Shown here: one piece after another, positions 34,889-43,634 of the stretch
How the letters are laid out: each line of letters starts with the position of its first letter
How positions within the stretch are numbered: the stretch's first letter is position 1
Source of the DNA: Mariaggregatimicrobium sp964498785
Lineage (GTDB): Bacteria; Zhuqueibacterota; Zhuqueibacteria; Thermofontimicrobiales; Thiofontviventaceae
Direction: 5' to 3'
NCBI GenBank assembly: GCA_964498785.1
Contig: CAZCJL010000042.1
Span: forward strand, 1 to 50,963
DNA length: 50,963 nucleotides
Translations under genes and position numbers: made by a program
The notes under the pieces: model-generated
Told to the model about the DNA's origin: nothing
The model's database searches: none
What the model saw: the letters and a program-made list of their open reading frames with translations, nothing else

Positions 34889-35218
34889 TACGCAGTTCTT
34901 TGGGCACAAAATAATACTTTTAAGCCGAATAAATCCGACTGCCGCATTCGAATGGCTATTGAACAGTTATTGATGTTCCAAATCCTGTTCAGATACCTCG
35001 CTTCCATTTACTGCTTGCAACCATAACAAATTTTTGTCTTATCTTGAATTAATTATTATCTTCCATTACCAAATGTTACTCGCTCAATTATTGAGGTAAA
35101 AATATACAGATCCGTTCTGCTATCGATTTTCATCATTATATCAACCACTTTACATGGCCAAACAAACATCACCTTAAATACTGATTGCTTCCAGTCATTT
35201 AAATTACTTTTAATAAAA
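34889..35218. other. Convergent intergenic region without a gene
   Basis: About 330 bases between convergent genes. Only short shadow frames are present and no clear terminator hairpin or other element was recognised. Confidence 0.5.
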
Positions 35219-35881
35219 CTAAATATATGGCATTTCAAACCTCCTCTCAAACACCCCATTCTCCTTCAACTGCATATTCCAGTAAAAATTGCCAATACCG
35301 GTGCGCAGCATGATCTTAAAACCGAATCGCTTTAATGCGGACATTTTTTCACGGGGCGCCAGTTTTTTGAGGATCGCCGGATCCATGCGTTCGTGTGCAG
35401 CGTATTGAACGCCCAGCTCATTAACCATGCGGAACAATTTTTTCGTCATCCAGGGGGGCTGGATCTGGATGCCTTCTACCCCGCCGCGGATGGCGGCGCC
35501 GGTATAGCGGCATCCCAGACGTCGCGTTAGCTTTTCACAATAGCGTTCTACATAGCGGGAATGAACAGGTTCCGGGAAACCGGATTGTACGATAAATCCC
35601 AGCGACGGATTATCTGATCTGCCACACAATGGCGCCAGTCCCTCGATAAAGTGTTTAACAATGCCGGGCATTGCGTCGGTATACAACGGAAATGCAATGA
35701 TGACATGCTCCGCATTTTTGAATTGTTCCACATGCTGATCAATCTTTTGCATTTGATTCAGATAATGGATTGTGAATTCATGTTCTTTATTCGCAGTGAA
35801 GCCATCACAGAAATGATTGAGCAGAATTTTCGTATTGCTTTTCCTCCCGCGGGGAGAACCGTTAAACAGCGTTAATTGCAT
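35219..35881 (-). CDS. Flavodoxin-fold NAD(P)H-dependent oxidoreductase
   Basis: A 220-residue protein with the flavodoxin-like FMN-reductase pattern. The FMN phosphate loop is at LFNGSPRGRKSNTK (about 5-18), the second flavin-contact region is at IIAFPLYTDAMPGIVKHFIEG (about 60-81), and FIVQSGFPEP follows. The C-terminal half is not typical and may form a lid or partner-binding part. It overlaps the next upstream reductase gene by 20 bases, so the two are translated together and may form a complex. The substrate is unknown. Confidence 0.82.
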   Translation of the reverse strand: MQLTLFNGSPRGRKSNTKILLNHFCDGFTANKEHEFTIHYLNQMQKIDQHVEQFKNAEHVIIAFPLYTDAMPGIVKHFIEGLAPLCGRSDNPSLGFIVQSGFPEPVHSRYVERYCEKLTRRLGCRYTGAAIRGGVEGIQIQPPWMTKKLFRMVNELGVQYAAHERMDPAILKKLAPREKMSALKRFGFKIMLRTGIGNFYWNMQLKENGVFERRFEMPYI

Positions 35882-36413
35882 CGCACACCTCCCTGACTGG
35901 CTGATCTGTTGTCATCGTAAATCTGAGCTCAGTTTTTAAATTCAGTGCAAAGCGCTTTTGGATATCCGAAATGATGCTGATATCCTCATCATCCGCATCG
36001 CCGTTTCGATCCAGTAGCAAGCCGAGCAGCGGATATTTCGGATAGCGCGGTTCATGGTGACATTCGTTATTAACTAATGTAATATACGGATGCACCAGCG
36101 GGATTAATTTGTCCTGCGTCATTTTCAGCAGAGCGCTGGTGAATCCCATAATTACCGGTGATGTTAGCAGCACGAAATCAGCATGAATATACTCACGTCG
36201 CACCTCGTGGGTAGCGTCCTTTGCCGCACATAATCCCGGCGTTTTCACCCAGCAGCTCCAGCAGCCGGTGCAGGACTTTAATTTTTTATCCCGCAGCGAG
36301 ATTATCTGTACGTCGTCCCCCCGGGTTTTGAGTGCGGATGCTAATTCAGAAATATACACTGCATACATTTCTGAATCTGCACCCAACTGACCATCTAATA
36401 TTAGTATTCGCAT
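35862..36413 (-). CDS. NADPH-dependent FMN reductase-like, cysteine-rich
   Basis: A 183-residue flavodoxin-fold protein beginning MRILILDGQLGADSE, with a central ADFVLLTSPVIMGFTSALLKM flavin-contact region. It carries a CTGCWSCWVKTPGLC motif (about 48-62) seen in the iron-sulfur or multi-Cys subgroup of NADPH-dependent FMN reductases. The Cys cluster (four Cys) may bind a cluster or take part in thiol redox. It is co-transcribed with, and overlaps, the second reductase. Confidence 0.82.
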   Translation of the reverse strand: MRILILDGQLGADSEMYAVYISELASALKTRGDDVQIISLRDKKLKSCTGCWSCWVKTPGLCAAKDATHEVRREYIHADFVLLTSPVIMGFTSALLKMTQDKLIPLVHPYITLVNNECHHEPRYPKYPLLGLLLDRNGDADDEDISIISDIQKRFALNLKTELRFTMTTDQPVREVCDAINAV

Positions 36414-36475
36414 AATTTTTAATCTTTATTTTTCATCTGCAATAATATACTCATTTTACATATAGAAACAAACAA

Positions 36476-37228
36476 TTAATCCAGCTTTTTATTTTTCTCA
36501 AAAGTTCCAAAAACAGATTTTTCCCAAAACACCAAAATCATAACATACGCAAAAACACTTATACCAGCGATAATGAGCCTGCCGTTAAAATCAATGCTTC
36601 GCAAAATTAATGGGCTGAATGCCATAATATTTCCGATAATATGCAGGCACCCACTCACAATAATTGACCGGGTGTACTCGGCGGCCTGCCCGATGCCCCA
36701 GCTTGCCAGAATTAGTATGAATAGTATGATAAGCTCGCTTTTAAGGTGGAGAATGTTTCCAATGAAGGTTAAATGCCAGGCATACCATAAAAATCCGATC
36801 AGCACATATTTTATTACCGGGTGAATCCCGCGTAATTCATCCTGCAGATAACCGCGCCATCCTGTTTCTTCAAGAATCCCGTAAATAACCAGCATAACAC
36901 CCAGATGAAAACCGTAGAAATGGTTATTCACCTCGCTGTTGCTGGCGCCGACGATGGTAAATAATACCACCGGAATGATTGCCATTAAAATGCTCTTTGC
37001 TTTGGATGTCCCGAAAAATGAAATCGTTCTTTTTACGCCAAATATTCGCGTAACGAAAATCGCACCAAAAAACGGAGTCATTCCACCGAGCCATTCTTTA
37101 TAGATGGATAAACCATAAGGCAGATGGAATTGATTGAACCATTCAGGCGAATATATTCTTAAAACAATCGGAGAAATGAGGGCGATGAGATAGAAAACGA
37201 GGATACGGAACCATTTCCGATTCAACAT
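36476..37228 (-). CDS. CPBP-family intramembrane metalloprotease-like protein
   Basis: A 250-residue, roughly eight-segment membrane protein of the CPBP (CAAX protease/bacteriocin-processing) family. The motifs are EETGWRGYLQDEL (motif 1, catalytic Glu pair), WYAWHLTF (motif 2 His) and CLHIIGN (motif 3 His). In bacteria the family is linked to processing of peptides or to immunity functions. I use the ATG at 37228; a TTG at 37246 would add six residues. It lies about 20 bases after another putative membrane metallopeptidase gene in the same direction. Confidence 0.85.
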   Translation of the reverse strand: MLNRKWFRILVFYLIALISPIVLRIYSPEWFNQFHLPYGLSIYKEWLGGMTPFFGAIFVTRIFGVKRTISFFGTSKAKSILMAIIPVVLFTIVGASNSEVNNHFYGFHLGVMLVIYGILEETGWRGYLQDELRGIHPVIKYVLIGFLWYAWHLTFIGNILHLKSELIILFILILASWGIGQAAEYTRSIIVSGCLHIIGNIMAFSPLILRSIDFNGRLIIAGISVFAYVMILVFWEKSVFGTFEKNKKLD

Positions 37229-37250
37229 AATTTTTTGCACTCCCAAATTT

Positions 37251-37865
37251 TTATGTAATTCTTTTTCGATATGCTGTCAAAACATCTCCGTCATCTTCTA
37301 AAACCACATCTTTGTCCAGTTTTAACAGCCATGCAACAGCCATAAAATCGCCGCCACTTGAAGCTGCGTTCACAACCACAGGAATGAATATCCACGACAG
37401 CACAGACGATGGCAGCACTGCCATCAAAATCAGGCCGAGAATTGAAATGATGGTAAACGGCGCCAGAGCGTTCACAATCATCATGTTTCGTTTGTTTTGA
37501 AAATCAGGAGCAGCGGCATAAATAATCGGACCTCGAATTCCGATTTTTGGTTTTGCTCCCACACTGAAATAAAAGACAGATGCGTGGATCAGTTCATGTA
37601 AATACAGAACGAGCAAAACATCAAATATAATGAGTAAAATACTGAACCATCGTGTGGTATTTTCAAGAGCAATATTTAAAAATACCTCTTTTTGGAACAC
37701 AATATCGGGATGAAACCATTTGGCGAGAAGCGCGAAAATCACAGCAAATACAATCACGCCTATCAACCTGACAATATATGACCATATTAATTTTGATTTA
37801 TCCTTAGCAAAGTCCAGAGATGCAAGTTTTTCAAAATCTTCAGGAAATCGATTGCCTTGTGTCAT
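37251..37865 (-). CDS. DUF3267-type membrane zincin
   Basis: A 204-residue protein with four or five hydrophobic segments and a HELIH motif (HExxH, about residue 92) in LYLHELIHASVFYFSVG, followed by GPIIYAAAPDFQNKRNMMIVNALAPF. This fits the DUF3267 family of putative site-2-protease-like membrane zinc peptidases. The third zinc ligand may lie in the APDF-N segment. I use the ATG at 37865, with AAGGA about 9 bases upstream. It is paired with the CPBP-like gene that follows. Confidence 0.78.
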   Translation of the reverse strand: MTQGNRFPEDFEKLASLDFAKDKSKLIWSYIVRLIGVIVFAVIFALLAKWFHPDIVFQKEVFLNIALENTTRWFSILLIIFDVLLVLYLHELIHASVFYFSVGAKPKIGIRGPIIYAAAPDFQNKRNMMIVNALAPFTIISILGLILMAVLPSSVLSWIFIPVVVNAASSGGDFMAVAWLLKLDKDVVLEDDGDVLTAYRKRIT

Positions 37866-37910
37866 TTCCAAAATCCTTGTCGTTGAAAGAGATGAGTGAT
37901 ATTTATAAAA

Positions 37911-37945
37911 AAAGGAATCCCCTTTTTTTAAAGAAGGATTCCTTT
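37911..37945 (-). terminator. Intrinsic terminator of the TonB-receptor gene
   Basis: The 10-bp arms AAAGGAATCC and GGATTCCTTT enclose a 15-base loop, followed on the minus strand by TTTTAT, shortly after the receptor stop codon. Confidence 0.85.
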
Positions 37946-37964
37946 CTATTTCACAAACTAAATA

Positions 37965-40661
37965 TTATAAACTATATCGTATGCCAAGACGTCCCCAGGG
38001 TTTGTAGTATTCCAGTTGATACAGCCGTTCTTTTGTTCCGAGATATGTTCGATAAGGCTCATTTGTCAAATTAACCATCTCAAAAAATACTTTGAAATTT
38101 GTATTGATTTGATAGCTGGCTGACAGATCGACCTGGAAATGGGTGTTGACAAACAGATCTTCTTCCGCGCTTTCACCATACTCCAGAACGAATTTGTCAT
38201 GATAATTGAAACTCAACTGACCGGAGAATCCTGCTTTTTCATAACTTAAAGCAATGTTGAACACATTATCCGGCTGTCCAGAAAACTTTGCTTCGCGACC
38301 ACCAGGAAGAGTTGCGCTGGAGGTTGTATAAGTATAATTTCCATAAAAGCCTAATCCGTCGAACGGCGCAGGTAAGCATTTAAATTGTCTGTGCAGTGCG
38401 AATTCTATACCAGAAATATTACCGGATTCGCCATTTTTCGGTTGCTCGGTTTCGCCGCCCAAATCATTATCTGAAATGAAGGTAAAAATAGGATCTTCGA
38501 TTTGTTTATAGAAGAAGCCCGCTGAAATCACTCCGATTGTTTGGGCATAATGTTCGAGCATCAGGTCATAATTATACGCATACGTCGGATCGAGATTCGG
38601 ATTACCCAATTCCAGATCTTCATCATCTCGCAGGCGGAAGGGAGCCATGTCATAATAATTCGGACGGGCCAGCACCGAAGTAAACGCTGCACGGACATTT
38701 GTCTGCGGAGTAAAACGATACCGCGCGTGAACCATGGGAAAGAATTTGCTATACGATTTTTCAGAGGATGAAAGCGTGATTGCCTCTGTTTCCGAATCAT
38801 ATTCTTTTCCTTCGGCGATCACATCGGTTTTCTCAAAGCGCACGCCTGGTAATAACATGAATTCCGGTGTAAAATTGATTTCCGTCATCGCGTATAATGC
38901 AAGGACTTTTTCTGTTGCTTCGAAATCTTCGACATCCGCATCAATGACTGACTCACTCTCTAAAACTGAGCGATTATTCTTGACAAAATCATCGACATCT
39001 TCTTCTGAGGTAACACGGGACGGGAATGGATAGTCGCCCGGATCAAAGTTTGAAAATTCAAAATCATCTCCCAAATTCTGACCCAGAATAATGTCATCAG
39101 CGCCATCGGCTAATTCGTATTCATTTTCAACGACGTCCTGTGTCTTTTTCTTATCGCGGTATTTAAGCCCCAATTTCAGATTACCGACTGTGTTTATCAG
39201 GCGGTACGGAACTTTTAAATTCACGGCTCCGATATAATCCGTATCCTCTGTCAAACTTGATGCAGGCTCGATTTTGTCGAATACATATTTTCCATTGATA
39301 AATTGTGAACCCGGATTCGCTCGAATATTATCAGGATCGCTAATATTCGGGCTGAAGGAAACATCTTCCTGTAAAAATGCAATTTCCCGGTCATGAGGTG
39401 TTTCTTCTTCGGATTTGGTCACTGTAAAATGATAATCTAATTGATAACCGGTTCCAAGCAGATGCTCGCCGCCGGCGGTTAAATTCATGGATTTCAGTTT
39501 TTCCAGGCGGCTTTTATGGTTAAATTCCAACTCGCCATCTTCTATATTTTGAATCAGGCGGCGGCGCTGTTCATTATCCTGAAGTTCGGTGTAAATTCCA
39601 TTTAAGTAGAAAAAGGAGTTATCGTTCAGTTTATAATCCATCATAGCGGTTCCGCCTAAACGGGCGCGCCACAGGGTATAATGTCGAACCTGCAATTCTT
39701 TCAACTCATCATCTGCCAGTCCCGGATCTTCCAGTTCATAATCCGGTTCAATATCATTGGCGCCAAAATTTCTGCGACTTGCCGAGGCTGAGAGCAATAA
39801 ACCTAACTTACCATCATTGAAGCGATTTCCGTAAGTGATAGATCCATTTGGTGAAAATTTTTCACGAATCGGCGCATAGCCGCCGGCAGATTCAATCTGA
39901 AAAACCTGTTCATCCGGCGCGGTTTTGGTGATTAAATTCACAGAACCACCAATTGCGTCAGCGTCCATGTCTGGAGTAATTGCTTTGGATACTTCAATTG
40001 ATTCTAAAATATCCACAGGAACCGCATCCAGTGCGATTTGGCGATCATCGCCTTCCGGCGAGGGAACGCGTTCGCCATTAAATGTAACGGTGGTCATACG
40101 AGGGGAGCCGCCACGAATCTGAATATATCGGCCTTCGCCCATATCTCGCTGTACCGAAATACCGGGAATTCGCTGCACAGCTTCCGGGGCAGAGACATCC
40201 GGGAATCGCCCCATTTGGTCCGAGGCAACAACATTCTTGATATTCGGAGCATTTTTCTGTTGGTTCAGCGCAAAAGCCTGCCCCTTTGTCCGGGCGCCAT
40301 AAACAACAACCTCTTCGCCAGCGACAGTTGTCTGGTTCAATGAAAAATTTTGAACAACTTTTTCTCCGGAGCCAACACTCACGGAAGCTGTCGAAGTTTC
40401 GTATCCAAGATAACTGACGACCAGTTCATAAGTACCAACCGGAACCCGCGGCACCAAATAGCGGCCATTAATATCAGAAGCAGCTCCCAGGCTGGTTCCT
40501 TTTAGCGAAATATTAGCGCCCGGCAAATCCATACCGGTTTCTGTCTCTGTAATTTTACCGGTAATCTGACCGTACTGCTGGGCATGAGCAGGTACGATGA
40601 AAGCAACCAGTAAAAGCAGGACAACGTAGATTTTAATGTAGCTACAAATTGTTTTTTCCAT
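37965..40661 (-). CDS. TonB-dependent outer-membrane receptor
   Basis: An 898-residue receptor. A signal peptide (about 1-27, ending AHA) precedes a carboxypeptidase-regulatory-like domain (about 32-113: GQITGKITE...GMDLPGANISLKGTS...GYETSTASV). Next is the plug domain (about 140-260: PDVSAPEAVQRIPGISVQRDMGEGRYIQIRGG and GGSVNLITK), then a 22-strand-type barrel ending LGIRYSL. The ligand is not evident; the SusC-like signature is absent, and the plug wording (IPGISVQRDMGEGRY) matches sub-families with large peptide or polysaccharide ligands. It stands alone with its own terminator. Confidence 0.93.
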   Translation of the reverse strand: MEKTICSYIKIYVVLLLLVAFIVPAHAQQYGQITGKITETETGMDLPGANISLKGTSLGAASDINGRYLVPRVPVGTYELVVSYLGYETSTASVSVGSGEKVVQNFSLNQTTVAGEEVVVYGARTKGQAFALNQQKNAPNIKNVVASDQMGRFPDVSAPEAVQRIPGISVQRDMGEGRYIQIRGGSPRMTTVTFNGERVPSPEGDDRQIALDAVPVDILESIEVSKAITPDMDADAIGGSVNLITKTAPDEQVFQIESAGGYAPIREKFSPNGSITYGNRFNDGKLGLLLSASASRRNFGANDIEPDYELEDPGLADDELKELQVRHYTLWRARLGGTAMMDYKLNDNSFFYLNGIYTELQDNEQRRRLIQNIEDGELEFNHKSRLEKLKSMNLTAGGEHLLGTGYQLDYHFTVTKSEEETPHDREIAFLQEDVSFSPNISDPDNIRANPGSQFINGKYVFDKIEPASSLTEDTDYIGAVNLKVPYRLINTVGNLKLGLKYRDKKKTQDVVENEYELADGADDIILGQNLGDDFEFSNFDPGDYPFPSRVTSEEDVDDFVKNNRSVLESESVIDADVEDFEATEKVLALYAMTEINFTPEFMLLPGVRFEKTDVIAEGKEYDSETEAITLSSSEKSYSKFFPMVHARYRFTPQTNVRAAFTSVLARPNYYDMAPFRLRDDEDLELGNPNLDPTYAYNYDLMLEHYAQTIGVISAGFFYKQIEDPIFTFISDNDLGGETEQPKNGESGNISGIEFALHRQFKCLPAPFDGLGFYGNYTYTTSSATLPGGREAKFSGQPDNVFNIALSYEKAGFSGQLSFNYHDKFVLEYGESAEEDLFVNTHFQVDLSASYQINTNFKVFFEMVNLTNEPYRTYLGTKERLYQLEYYKPWGRLGIRYSL

Positions 40662-40907
40662 TTTTCCTCCTTAGTTAATATTTTTACATAACTCAGCCAA
40701 TTTAACCATCCAATATTACAATTCTGTTAACAAAAAATAATTAACACGTTGATTTTTACCCGTTTTTTTGATATAATCAATTAGAGGTCATTAAACTCTG
40801 GTTCTATTTCTTCAGGGATTACGGTACAGAAGATTTATCTGATGGCACGGTTCACTCAGGGCATATTATTTACGAAAGAACTTCACAGACACCGGAAAGT
40901 TGGAATT

Positions 40908-41453
40908 ATGTATCTAAAAAAATTAATCACTATCTTGTTTGTCATTAACATGACATTACTATCTGCAAAGGATAACACAAAGATGGCTGAAAAGCAGGTA
41001 TTTCCGAAATTAAAAGCAGAGACTTTATCAGGTATGGATATCACCTTTCCGGATGACTTGACCGGAAAAGCTATTTTAATTTTGATGGCATTTAAACGGG
41101 AAACTCAGAAAACAATCGATTCCTGGCTGGAACCCTTTATCAAAGAATTTGAAAATATCGATGAGGTTCAATTTTTTGAAATTCCCATGTTATCGCGCTA
41201 CTGGATTGTGATGTCTCCAATTATCGATGGTGGAATGCGCTCAGGGATCCCCAAACCAAAACATAAAAATGTGGCCACCTTTTACGGGGATGTTGATAAA
41301 TATCGCAAACTGCTATCGATTAAGGATAAGTCAGATGGGTATATTTTTCTGCTTGATGCAGATGGCGTCATTCAATGGAGGGATAACGGTTTTGCGACGG
41401 AACAAAAGCTAAATCAGTTATTTGAACTGACGCGAAAATTAACAATCAAATGA
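40908..41453 (+). CDS. ATP10-like exported thioredoxin-fold protein
   Basis: A 181-residue protein with a signal peptide (about 1-20, MYLKKLITILFVINMTLLSA). The mature part, with TFPDDLTGKAILILMAF, an FFEIPMLSRYWIVMSPIIDGGMRSGIP stretch and a closing GYIFLLDADGVIQWRDNG strand, matches the ATP10 family (assembly factor of mitochondrial ATP synthase, thioredoxin-like in bacteria). No CxxC is present. I use the ATG at 40908; the frame also extends 22 codons further, to 40842. A function in respiratory-complex assembly is inference. Confidence 0.65.
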   Translation: MYLKKLITILFVINMTLLSAKDNTKMAEKQVFPKLKAETLSGMDITFPDDLTGKAILILMAFKRETQKTIDSWLEPFIKEFENIDEVQFFEIPMLSRYWIVMSPIIDGGMRSGIPKPKHKNVATFYGDVDKYRKLLSIKDKSDGYIFLLDADGVIQWRDNGFATEQKLNQLFELTRKLTIK

Positions 41454-41533
41454 CATAAAATCTGACTAAAGTGTACATACGGTTCATTTTTAACCTGTAT
41501 TCCGAATACCTCCCGATAAGAGAATTCTTACCC

Positions 41534-41711
41534 TGAAAAATTCATAGCCACAGAGGCTCAGAGCACAAAGAGTTCTTATTTTCAAAACGTTACGCAAATA
41601 ATAGCAACTCGATTTTTTCGTAACTCAGTTTGAAAAGTAATATGCACACACGTTGCTGTTTCTCTGTAACATCTGTGCTTCTGTGGCATGTTTTGTGAAT
41701 AATGCAGGTTA
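41534..41711. repeat. 178-bp dispersed repeat, copy B
   Basis: It aligns without gaps to copy A (21499-21676) with 14 differences. The outer left arm here is GCCACAGAGGCTCAGAG, which pairs better with the right arm than in copy A, because the C at the third position makes a normal pair. Confidence 0.9.
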
Positions 41712-41930
41712 CAAATAAATCTGACCTGTATTATAAATATTGCTGAACCGGGCTTTTAAACGTACTCTTTTTACACAGCATAATTTGTTAAAAGATTGGC
41801 AAATGTTCTGATTATGCACATAAAAATAAATTCAGCATCATTGTTCCTGTTCTGATCACAATTCATCCGAAATCATAGAGAGTCATAACACACTGATATT
41901 AAAGTTGGTTACAAGTTATTGTTACATGAA

Positions 41931-41946
41931 TGGCATATAAATTGCA
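41931..41946 (+). promoter_or_regulatory. Candidate sigma-54 (-24/-12) promoter
   Basis: TGGCAT-N5-TTGCA: GG and GC are separated by exactly 10 bases, as the -24/-12 promoter class requires, with two mismatches outside the invariant positions. It lies about 40 bases upstream of the SHOCT-domain gene. Confidence 0.5.
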
Positions 41947-41985
41947 TTTTTTAATATAAATATTTAAAATACGAGGGAAGAAAAA

Positions 41986-42216
41986 ATGATGCACGATTGG
42001 GGTTGGTTTCACTGGGGATTCGGTGGAGTGATTTTATTCTGGATTGCAGTAATTATTTTGATTGTCTGGGCAATAAAATATCTGGTGAGAAACAGGCAAA
42101 ATTATCGAACGACTGCAAAAGATAAATCTCCGCTTGAAATCCTCCAAAAACGATATGCCCGCGGAGAAATTGACAGGCAAGAATTTGAGGAAAAAAAGAA
42201 AGACCTCTTGTCTTAA
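41986..42216 (+). CDS. SHOCT-domain membrane protein
   Basis: A 76-residue protein. The N-terminus is rich in Trp, His and Gly (MMHDWGWFHWGFGG), then one transmembrane segment (about 15-35), then a C-terminal SHOCT domain (SPLEILQKRYARGEIDRQEFEEKKKDLL, a conserved short helical hairpin). SHOCT domains are thought to mediate oligomerisation. The GAGGGAAG leader gives a good ribosome binding site. It is the first gene of a probable small operon with the glutaredoxin-like and possibly the DUF2892 gene, behind a sigma-54-like promoter. Such genes often accompany metal-transport ATPases. Confidence 0.85.
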   Translation: MMHDWGWFHWGFGGVILFWIAVIILIVWAIKYLVRNRQNYRTTAKDKSPLEILQKRYARGEIDRQEFEEKKKDLLS

Positions 42217-42231
42217 ACTGGAGATATCGTT

Positions 42232-42474
42232 ATGAAAAATGTATTAATCATCGCTACAAAGGATTGTCATCAACGCCATATTTTGAAAGAGCATTTGGAA
42301 GAAATTGGCGTCCGGTGCACTGTTAAATGTGTGGACGATGATCCTGAATTAATCAAAAAATACAGTATTACAAATGCTCCCAACATCATTATTGACGGAG
42401 AAGTGGTTTTCAGGGGACAGTCAAACCAGCATCTGCCATCGCTGGCGGAACTCCGGGAGATGTGTCGTAAATAG
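42232..42474 (+). CDS. Glutaredoxin-like protein, single-Cys variant
   Basis: An 80-residue thioredoxin-fold protein. It begins NVLIIATKDCHQRHIL, where a single Cys takes the place of the CxxC active site, followed by KEHLEEIGVRCTVKCVDDDPELIKKYSITNAPNIIIDGEVVFRG. The cis-Pro segment (NAPNIIID) and the last strand fit a glutaredoxin or thioredoxin-like fold. With one active-site Cys, a monothiol role or binding role is possible. It follows the SHOCT gene by 15 bases and is probably co-transcribed. Confidence 0.75.
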   Translation: MKNVLIIATKDCHQRHILKEHLEEIGVRCTVKCVDDDPELIKKYSITNAPNIIIDGEVVFRGQSNQHLPSLAELREMCRK

Positions 42475-42666
42475 CTTTTCGCAGCTAAAATTTTGAATCC
42501 TGTATCACTGAATGCCATCTAATCATTTTACGAGCAGGGAAAATGAGAATTGCGTTTACATTCGGGGTAGAAACTTGAAAGGAACCATTAAAATTTGATA
42601 ATAGTAATAGTCTGAACAATAATCAAATTTTTGATAACTTTTTAAAAGAAACAAAGGAGAAATACC

Positions 42667-42873
42667 ATGCAGAAAAATATGGGAACAGTAGATCGAACAA
42701 TCCGGGTTGTTTTTGCATTATTGATCGCGGTATTATATTTCACAGGTTCGATTAGCGGTACGGCGGCAATCATTTTAGGTATCATTGCAATTGTTATGCT
42801 TATTACCGGTTTTGTTGGCGTCTGTCCGGCTTATCTGCCGTTTAAGATTTCAACGAAAAAGAAAACTGAATAG
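42667..42873 (+). CDS. DUF2892 (YgaP-like) membrane protein
   Basis: A 68-residue protein with two transmembrane segments. It starts MQKNMGTVDRTIRVVFAL and ends GVCPAYLPFKISTKKK, the pattern of the DUF2892 family (inner-membrane part of YgaP-type proteins), with a Cys in the GVCPAYLPF motif. The ribosome binding site AAGGAGAA lies 6 bases before the ATG. Function unknown; such proteins are found near sulfur or metal homeostasis genes. Confidence 0.88.
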   Translation: MQKNMGTVDRTIRVVFALLIAVLYFTGSISGTAAIILGIIAIVMLITGFVGVCPAYLPFKISTKKKTE

Positions 42874-42891
42874 CACCTCGCATTTCGACAC

Positions 42892-42928
42892 AAACGGCTG
42901 AGACAATTTTTCTCAGCCGTTTTCGTTT
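42892..42928 (+). terminator. Intrinsic terminator after the DUF2892 gene
   Basis: The 12-bp arms AAACGGCTGAGA and TCTCAGCCGTTT enclose a 7-base loop and are followed by TCGTTTT. Confidence 0.85.
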
Positions 42929-42971
42929 TAATTGAAATTTATTTAAAAAAAAGTAAAGGACAAAATGAACT

Positions 42972-43629
42972 ATGTTTATCGGACATTTCGGAGTTGGATT
43001 AGCTGCTAAAAAAATCGATGCCAGACCCTCTCTCGGTACATTATTTATGGCATCCCAGTTTATTGATTTGCTATGGGCCGGTTCTGTTATTATTGGGAAT
43101 TGAAAAGGTTCAAATCGATCCGGGGAATACCGCATTCACTCCACTGAACTTCATTTATTATCCGTTTTTACATGGTTTTCTAAGAGTGCTCATCTGGTCG
43201 GTATTATTCGGACTGATTTATTATGCTATTAAAAAGTGAGTGAAAAGTTCGCTCTTATTGGGCGGGTTGGTACTCAGTCACTGGATTCTCGATTTAATCA
43301 CCCACAGACCGGATTTACCGTTGTTTCCCTGGCACGATGTCAAAGTTGGCTTTGGACTATGGAATTCAGTCGTTCTCACTGTACTCGTTGAGGGACTTAT
43401 TTTTATCATTGGAAGTTATCTTTACATAAAAGCGACAACGGCGGAAAATAAAAAAGGACAGATAGGTTTATGGAGTCTGTTGATATTTCTAATTGTTGTT
43501 TATGTAATGAATACATTTTGCGCTCCGCCTCCTTCAGTTGAGCCAATCGCGATTGTCGGATTGTCGATGTGGCTGTTGGTTGCCTGGGGATACTGGATTG
43601 ATAGAAATCGACAAAATAGAATTAAATAG
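42972..43629 (+). pseudogene. Decayed membrane-bound metal-dependent hydrolase-like gene
   Basis: The reading MFIGHFGVGLAAKKIDARPSL...SQFIDLLW from the ATG at 42972 matches a family of membrane metal-dependent hydrolases (YbcI/YdjM-like). At about 43074 the frame breaks: it needs one more or two fewer bases to continue PVLLLLGIEKVQIDPGNTAFTPLNFIYYPFLH. A second lesion is an in-frame TGA at 43237-43239, after which the same frame continues KSSLLLGGLVLSHWILDLITHRPDLPLFPW to a TAG at 43629. The total would be about 218 residues, so the gene is nearly full length but broken twice. Function unknown. It follows the DUF2892 terminator. Confidence 0.8.
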
Positions 43630-43634
43630 TCAAA

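Larger units (their letters stand above)
41454..41985. other. Intergenic region with repeat copy B and a sigma-54-like promoter
   Basis: No supported gene. The region contains copy B of the 178-bp repeat (41534-41711) and, near its right end, a -24/-12 promoter candidate (41931-41946). Confidence 0.6.
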
